The notes beneath the pieces were generated by a model that saw nothing but the letters and a program-made list of their open reading frames with translations, searched no databases and was not told the origin of the DNA. The position numbers and the translations under genes were made by a program. Shown here piece by piece: positions 5,866 through 7,740 of a stretch of 7,740 nt of DNA. Numbering within the stretch: position 1 is the stretch's first letter; each line of letters begins with the position of its first letter. The stretch is from Acidobacteriota bacterium (lineage in GTDB: Bacteria; Acidobacteriota; Terriglobia; Terriglobales; Acidobacteriaceae), in assembly GCA_021805955.1 (NCBI GenBank), contig JAJZDO010000405.1:1-7740 (forward strand), in the 5' to 3' direction.

Positions 5866-5883
5866 GAGGGGCGAGTGCCCCCC
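5866..5883 (-). terminator. GC-rich hairpin after the GH28 gene, possible weak terminator
   Basis: On the minus strand a 7-bp stem (one G-U) closes on an ACTC loop, about 30 bases past the GH28 stop and before the next promoter. No U-tract follows, so it is at best a weak or factor-assisted terminator. Confidence 0.3.
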
Positions 5884-5915
5884 TTTGCTGCCTCGGATGT
5901 CACGCCCGCAGAAGG

Positions 5916-7535
5916 CTATAGTGTCTTCTCAGTGACGTGGTCCAGGGTCGTGTCTGGAATTCCACGGCTGAGCGAGCAACTGAAATTGTCCACATTCTGC
6001 AGAGAAAAGGTGGGAACACCCTGCACTTTCTGGGTTCTGATCCGCAGAAACTCCGCACCGCTCACATTCTCCAGAGCGAAATCGGGGCGGTCATCCGAAG
6101 TGAGCGAAGCGATTTCAACGTGGCTCATGTCGATGTTTTGAACATGGCGAAGATAGAATCCCTGCGCCGGCGAGATTCCGAACATGGTCGGCTCCGGGTA
6201 TCCATTTTCCATTTCCGGAAGACGCAAGGCGGCCTGCTCGCGCGTTCCACCGCCCTGATGCTGGATATAGACATCGCCGATCTGGACATCTTGAATCCTG
6301 TGGCCGGGAATCCCGCTGAGGATGGAGCATTGCCGTGGGTTCACATTCGACGCGACAATGTTGCCGATAAGGACTCGGCGCAGCTGGCCGACGGAACCGT
6401 TTGCGGGACCGCGCATTCTGGCGCCCAGCCTGAAGAAAATGGGAGCGCTCACAATATCGCGCATGGTGATGTTGGTGATGGCGATATCCTCCAGCAGCGC
6501 TCCATCGACGGTTTCGAGAGCCAAACCATGGCAGCCTTCGAAAATACAGTTTGAAATGGCAATATTCTTGAAGCCGCCGTTCGATTCCGTCCCCATCTTG
6601 ATGCGTCCAGTGCGGGAGACATGGGTCCCATCCGGAAATTTCTTGAGCGTTCCGTCCAGCAGAGTTCCCAATTCATACGCGCCAGTCACATAGCAGTTCG
6701 AGATGGTGACATTTTCCGTGGGACGCGCATAGCCCAGCGCAAATGAACTCTTCGGAACTATGGCATCGTCCCAAGGGGAATTGACAGTGCAATTCGATAC
6801 GCGAACATTGCGGCAGCAATCGATGTCCATGCCATCGCGATTGGTATCGATGGTCAGATTGTCGATAGTCAGATTGTCGACTCCGGTTGCCAGAATGCCG
6901 AACCAGCCGCCCTGAAGTATCTGGAAGTCCTTGAGCACGACGTTATGGCAGTTCTTGAGCGAGATGGATTTGTTGCCGACGCCGCTGGTGCGTCTATCTG
7001 CCGGATTGTGAGATTCCGGTCCGTTACCGCGGCTCAAGCCGCGTCCCCAGATGCGACCAGGCCCGCAGATAGAGATGTCGTTCAGCCCTTCGCCCCAGAT
7101 CAGGCTGTTGTGCCAGTGGTTGTGGCCGTAGTCCTGATACATGTGCCATGTTTCATTGGGCTCGGGCTCATCGTAGCCGCCGGAACTTCCCTCCGCAGGC
7201 GCGGGCGCTGCGAGAATGACGGCTCCTTGCTCAAGAAACAGCGTGACATGGCTTTGCAAATGGATGGAGTAACAGGCATAGGTGCCCGCCGGAAACAGAA
7301 CCGTCCCGCCTCCGGAAGAGGCCGCGGCGGCGATCGCTTTGTTGATCGCCGGCGTATCGATCGTGGTTCCGTCGCCAACCGCGCCGTATCCCCGCACGTC
7401 ATAGGTACCCTTGCCGTTCCGTCCGGCCCCGGACGCATCGGATGGATTGGCCGCAAACAAGGCAGGCGCGGTCATCAAAGAGGCGGCGATCCCGCCTCCC
7501 GCAAGCTTCAGTACGTCTCTTCTCGGTGTTTGCAT
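5916..7535 (-). CDS. Tat-exported glycoside hydrolase family 28 (polygalacturonase/rhamnogalacturonase-like)
   Basis: This 539-residue protein starts at ATG 7535, with AAGGAG four bases upstream (7545-7540). The N-terminus has a twin-arginine signal (RRDVLKLAGGG from 5, hydrophobic stretch, cleavage probably after ALFA near 28), so it should be exported folded. Residues 45-110 are the pectate-lyase-3-like opening of the right-handed beta-helix (YDVRGYGAVGDGTTIDTPAI; GGTVLFPAGTY). GH28 landmarks follow: NRDG at 232-235 (usually NTDG, with D234), SPWDDAI at 253-259 (D256, D257), and RIK at 311-313. The classical GHG block is not present in its usual form; the segment after RIK is GTESNGGFKN. 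The three Asp residues expected of the inverting catalytic site are retained. GH28 enzymes cleave galacturonic acid or rhamnogalacturonan linkages in pectin; the exact bond cannot be told from sequence. An esterase-like gene end lies 98 bases upstream on the same strand, possibly one transcription unit. Confidence 0.92.
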   Translation of the reverse strand: MQTPRRDVLKLAGGGIAASLMTAPALFAANPSDASGAGRNGKGTYDVRGYGAVGDGTTIDTPAINKAIAAAASSGGGTVLFPAGTYACYSIHLQSHVTLFLEQGAVILAAPAPAEGSSGGYDEPEPNETWHMYQDYGHNHWHNSLIWGEGLNDISICGPGRIWGRGLSRGNGPESHNPADRRTSGVGNKSISLKNCHNVVLKDFQILQGGWFGILATGVDNLTIDNLTIDTNRDGMDIDCCRNVRVSNCTVNSPWDDAIVPKSSFALGYARPTENVTISNCYVTGAYELGTLLDGTLKKFPDGTHVSRTGRIKMGTESNGGFKNIAISNCIFEGCHGLALETVDGALLEDIAITNITMRDIVSAPIFFRLGARMRGPANGSVGQLRRVLIGNIVASNVNPRQCSILSGIPGHRIQDVQIGDVYIQHQGGGTREQAALRLPEMENGYPEPTMFGISPAQGFYLRHVQNIDMSHVEIASLTSDDRPDFALENVSGAEFLRIRTQKVQGVPTFSLQNVDNFSCSLSRGIPDTTLDHVTEKTL

Positions 7536-7633
7536 GTTGCTCCTTCACACTTAAGATCGTGATTCAGATTCCATCTCGGCGCGATGGATTGTCCTGCTTC
7601 CTTAGCCTGACGGATTGCAGAAACGCGTTCGCT

Positions 7634-7740
7634 TCATTGCTGAGTTGTTTTTGGTGCTGGATCCGTTTTCCCCATTGCGGCTTTCTTCAGGTGCATGTCG
7701 GCAAAGTTCAAGTACTGTTGCCAATCGTAGAACGTAATGT
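7634..7740 (-). CDS. C-terminal end of a probable carbohydrate esterase / alpha-beta hydrolase (5' part outside window)
   Basis: The frame is open from the right edge to TGA 7636-7634, giving 34 residues beginning ITFYDWQQYLNFADMHLKK and ending in a Lys/Pro/Thr-rich tail (GKTDPAPKTTQQ). The DWxxYLxFADxHL pattern resembles the last helix of glucuronoyl-esterase-like (CE15) and related alpha/beta hydrolases from memory, but with no catalytic residues in view this is tentative. It is on the same strand as the GH28 gene, 98 bases upstream of it, which fits a plant cell wall degradation pair. Confidence 0.5.
   Translation of the reverse strand, partial: ITFYDWQQYLNFADMHLKKAAMGKTDPAPKTTQQ

Overview
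This window looks like chromosomal DNA from a GC-rich soil- or plant-associated bacterium, most likely Acidobacteriota. That placement is inference from the gene style: a Tat-exported GH28 pectinase, a split siroheme pathway beside a ferredoxin-type sulfite reductase, and a large BNR-repeat protein. Every gene I can support lies on the minus strand, so the text reads right to left. I see no tRNA, rRNA, CRISPR array, insertion sequence or phage gene.

Right edge (7740-5916): the last 34 codons of a probable carbohydrate esterase or other alpha/beta hydrolase, then a complete Tat-exported glycoside hydrolase of family 28. Together they suggest plant polysaccharide (pectin) breakdown.

Centre (5850-2060): a compact sulfite-assimilation operon. 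A good sigma70-type promoter (TTGACG, 18 nt, TACAAT) is followed within a few nucleotides by a 28-codon ORF with a dense cysteine/methionine run, KCCMCCMCTM. A strong intrinsic terminator (5682-5649) follows, and only then the structural genes. These are a 116-residue protein of unknown function, a ferredoxin-dependent sulfite (nitrite) reductase, a precorrin-2 dehydrogenase/ferrochelatase, and uroporphyrinogen-III C-methyltransferase. The last two enzymes make siroheme, the prosthetic group of the reductase. Each structural gene ends in a 4-base ATGA overlap with an in-frame ATG of the next, so translational coupling is likely.

The most interesting element is this leader. The Cys codons sit in the 5' arm of a hairpin whose 3' arm carries GCGGGC, which is also complementary to GCCCGC in the 5' arm of the terminator. 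That is the layout of a ribosome-mediated transcription attenuator. Ribosomes stalled on Cys codons would free the antiterminator and switch on sulfite reduction and siroheme synthesis. It resembles in concept the leaderless poly-Cys attenuators reported in mycobacteria, but here it has a classical terminator/antiterminator. It also argues that the reductase serves cysteine synthesis rather than nitrite assimilation.

Left part (2059-1): a 443-bp non-coding stretch with repeats and inverted repeats but no clear terminator. After it comes a large gene, open at the left edge, encoding an uncharacterised globular domain followed by BNR/Asp-box beta-propeller repeats (four visible YIxWKGDGNDNLNV blades, in two 291-bp units).
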